DNA of 64,000 nt, taken from contig NZ_JASERT010000001.1 of NCBI RefSeq assembly GCF_030027245.1, forward strand, positions 2,162,501 through 2,226,500, in the 5' to 3' direction. Position numbers and translations under genes: made by a program. Origin of the DNA: Asticcacaulis sp. EMRT-3 (lineage in GTDB: Bacteria > Pseudomonadota > Alphaproteobacteria > Caulobacterales > Caulobacteraceae). Shown here in pieces: positions 62,009-64,000 of this stretch (positions are counted from its first letter, which is position 1; the number at the start of each line of letters is the position of its first letter). The notes under the pieces are model-generated. The model was given only the letters and a program-made list of their open reading frames with translations. It made no database searches and was not told the origin of the DNA.

Positions 62009-64000
62009 ATGTCATCCACTTTCCGCCGCGCGGGCCGTCTGGGCTTGCTCGCTTCCTCCGCCATCACGTTATCACTGATCGCCGGTGTGGCCTTTGCGCA
62101 AGATTCCGCCAGCCAACCCGACCAGCCCGACGTTTCGGACAGCGCCATCAAGACCATTATCGTCAAGACCGAGCGCTCGAAAGCCGCCGCCACCGCGCCC
62201 ACGAAAGCCTCGGTGGACGCCACCCAGCCGCAATCGATCATTTCGCGCCCCTATATCGACCTCGTCGTGCCGGAAACCGGCGACTTCACCAGCGTGGCCC
62301 AGATCGCGCCGAGCGTGTCGGGCACCCAGGGCAATGGCGCCGGTTATGGCGACGCCAAGCTGGTCTTACGCGGCTTCCAGGACGGCGAATATAATATCAC
62401 CTATGACGGCATCGCCTATGGCGACACCAATGATCCGTCGCACCACTCCAACACCTTCTTCCCGGCCTCGACCATCGGCGCGCTCGTCGTTGATCGCGGC
62501 CCCGGCATGGCGGGCGATCTCGGTCAGGCCAATTTCGGCGGCGCGATCCACATGTATTCCAACAAGGTGACCGACGATACCAGCTTCACGCAGAAGCTGT
62601 CCTATGGCTCGTTCAATTCGTATCAGGCCGTGTCGATCATCCAGACCGGCATCATCCCCGATACGGGCGGTGCAAAGGCGCTGGTCAATCTGCAAACCCG
62701 CAAGACCGACGGCGCGCTCAGCTATTTCGGCCTGAAGAGCGATAACTGGGAATTCAAGATCGAAAAGCCGTTCGGCGACAACTGGAAACTGACGGTTCTG
62801 GCCACGCATAACCAGAATTTCAGCTATCAGCCCGATAATGACGGCGCCACCCTGGCTCAGGTGGCGAAGTACGGCAAAGACTTCTACATGACCAATGATC
62901 CGTCGAGCCCGACCTATTACAAATATAACCGCATCCTGAAGAACACGGCCTTTGCCTATGCCAAGCTGGAAGGCGATCTCGGCCACGGCTGGTCACTCGA
63001 CGATACGGTCTATACCTACTACTATTCCAACAAAACCCTGTCGGCGCTCGATGTCACCGGCCAGACGCCGCTTGGCACCTATGGCTATGCGGCGGGCGTC
63101 GATCCGCTGACCTCGACCGCCAAGCCGACCATTGCCAATGGCGACCCGACCGGCATGAGCGGCTATGACAAGTTCAACTATTACGACGTCAACGGCAACA
63201 TCCTGCGCGTCAATAAGCAATTCAGCTTCGGCACGCTGAAAATGGGCGGTCTGGCGGAAACTTCGGACACCTTCCGCCACCGTTATGATTATCAGATCAA
63301 TCCCAATGATCCTTATGACACCAGCATCAAGGATTACCGCGAAAAGAACTGCGTCACGGCCGAAACCATCGGCACCACCAATGTCAAGTGCAACCCGGAC
63401 GACCGTTCGGTGCAGTATGATGAGCGCTCGTGGTGGACGCAGTATCAGCTCTTCGCTGACTTCATCTGGACGCCGACCGACAATCTGACCATCACGCCAG
63501 GCCTGAAGAACATCCAGTTCACGCGCAATCTGGCCGGCAAGATCAAGGCCAAACCGACCCTGTCCTATATTTCGACGCCGGAAGCGGAAACCTTCCGCAA
63601 GACCCTGCCCTTCCTGACCGTCAATTACAAGCTGCGCAAGAACTGGTCTGTCTATGGCCAGTACGCCCAGGGCTTCCTGGTGCCGCCGCTGAAGGATCTG
63701 TACGTCAACGATGTCAGCCAGAACACGGTCGAACCCGAACAGACCACCAATTACCAGTTCGGCTCGGTCTATAATGGCAGTCATGTTTCGCTCGATGGCG
63801 ATGTCTATCAGATCGACTTCAAGAACAAGTTCGCCTGCAATAATGTCTATTGCTACAATCAGGGCGCCGTTACCTATAAGGGCATTGAAGGTCAGGCGGC
63901 CTATGCCTTCGATTTCGGCCTGACCGTCTTCGCCAACGCTTCGATGAACTCGGCCAAGTCGGACACGAGCCACCTTCAGATCGGTCAGGCACCGAAATCA
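62009..64000 (+). CDS. TonB-dependent receptor, 3' end outside window
   Basis: The frame from ATG 62009 (AAGGGG 11 nt upstream) is open to the window end, at least 664 residues. Signal peptide ends AFAQ. The plug has FTSVAQIAPSVSGTQGNG, LVLRGFQDGEYNITYDGI and GQANFGGAIHMY; barrel strands follow, including YGQYAQGFLVPPLKDLYV and VEPEQTTNYQFGSVY. It is smaller-looped than the other receptors and resembles siderophore/metal-type receptors. Its position divergent from the two-component system and behind a CTTCAG box hints that the same regulator controls it. Confidence 0.9.
   Translation, partial: MSSTFRRAGRLGLLASSAITLSLIAGVAFAQDSASQPDQPDVSDSAIKTIIVKTERSKAAATAPTKASVDATQPQSIISRPYIDLVVPETGDFTSVAQIAPSVSGTQGNGAGYGDAKLVLRGFQDGEYNITYDGIAYGDTNDPSHHSNTFFPASTIGALVVDRGPGMAGDLGQANFGGAIHMYSNKVTDDTSFTQKLSYGSFNSYQAVSIIQTGIIPDTGGAKALVNLQTRKTDGALSYFGLKSDNWEFKIEKPFGDNWKLTVLATHNQNFSYQPDNDGATLAQVAKYGKDFYMTNDPSSPTYYKYNRILKNTAFAYAKLEGDLGHGWSLDDTVYTYYYSNKTLSALDVTGQTPLGTYGYAAGVDPLTSTAKPTIANGDPTGMSGYDKFNYYDVNGNILRVNKQFSFGTLKMGGLAETSDTFRHRYDYQINPNDPYDTSIKDYREKNCVTAETIGTTNVKCNPDDRSVQYDERSWWTQYQLFADFIWTPTDNLTITPGLKNIQFTRNLAGKIKAKPTLSYISTPEAETFRKTLPFLTVNYKLRKNWSVYGQYAQGFLVPPLKDLYVNDVSQNTVEPEQTTNYQFGSVYNGSHVSLDGDVYQIDFKNKFACNNVYCYNQGAVTYKGIEGQAAYAFDFGLTVFANASMNSAKSDTSHLQIGQAPKS

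Overview
The window is high-GC alphaproteobacterial chromosome and reads most like a member of the Caulobacterales (Caulobacter/Asticcacaulis type). This is inferred from the obgE–nadD–rsfS–rlmH–envC–ctpA–yibQ–rppH order, four large TonB-dependent receptors, and the cupin/tryptophan-halogenase/glycosidase cluster. No rRNA or tRNA gene was seen.

Layout. (1) 1–7001: conserved housekeeping block for ribosome assembly and silencing, NAD synthesis, cell-wall hydrolase control and RNA pyrophosphohydrolase. (2) 7149–16312, minus strand: a glycan-utilisation locus with a TonB receptor, a flavin-dependent halogenase-family protein, a Spherulin-4-like protein, a GH27 alpha-galactosidase and a cupin protein. 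(3) 16590–28118: an aga-type amino-sugar (GalNAc/galactose) locus with a second TonB receptor, a DeoR/AgaR-like regulator, a GH36-like glycosidase, a DMT transporter, AgaZ/GatZ, AgaS, a BadF-type amino-sugar kinase and a HAD phosphatase. AT-rich TTTCGTT-type boxes precede several of these units. (4) 28201–39982: a clan GH-D-like glycosidase, then a six-gene minus-strand operon (ridA–SDR–D-amino-acid deaminase–D-aminoacylase–FucP/NagP-type transporter–rpiR) and a third TonB receptor broken by a frameshift. A shared TGTAGC-N3-ATTACA operator lies upstream of rpiR and the third receptor, with related half-sites at other promoters, and suggests one RpiR regulon. (5) 40166–52710: a type I-E CRISPR-Cas island (cas3, cas8e-cse2-cas7-cas5-cas6e, cas1, cas2, 40 repeats) flanked by C-terminal fragments of a DctA-like symporter and of RibA. 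(6) 52817–61777: a beta-propeller protein, a TolC–adaptor–RND efflux operon, a PepSY protein and a QseBC-like two-component system, linked by CTTCAG-N5-CTTCAG boxes. (7) 62009–end: a fourth TonB receptor, cut by the window edge.

The most interesting element is in the 783-bp gap between cas3 and cas8e. A degenerate mini-CRISPR (two pseudo-repeats around a 20-nt pseudo-spacer) is followed 37 bp later by a sequence matching 15 of the first 16 spacer bases. That match has an AAG immediately 5' (the canonical I-E PAM), and its only mismatch is at position 6, which type I-E does not read. The match overlaps a good promoter driving a ~155-nt RNA with a 5' hairpin, a strong Shine-Dalgarno, a 9-codon ORF ending in tandem rare ATA codons, and an intrinsic terminator. 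This is the architecture expected of a CreTA RNA toxin–antitoxin module guarding Cascade.

Several genes carry single-site disruptions: an amber codon at codon 6 of cas8e, a -1 frameshift in cas1, a frameshift in the third TonB receptor, and a frameshifted NYN-domain remnant. Either part of the locus is decaying or the assembly has local errors; raw reads are needed to tell. Intergenic regions carry two families of palindromic repeats, one of which repeatedly abuts TAG stop codons.
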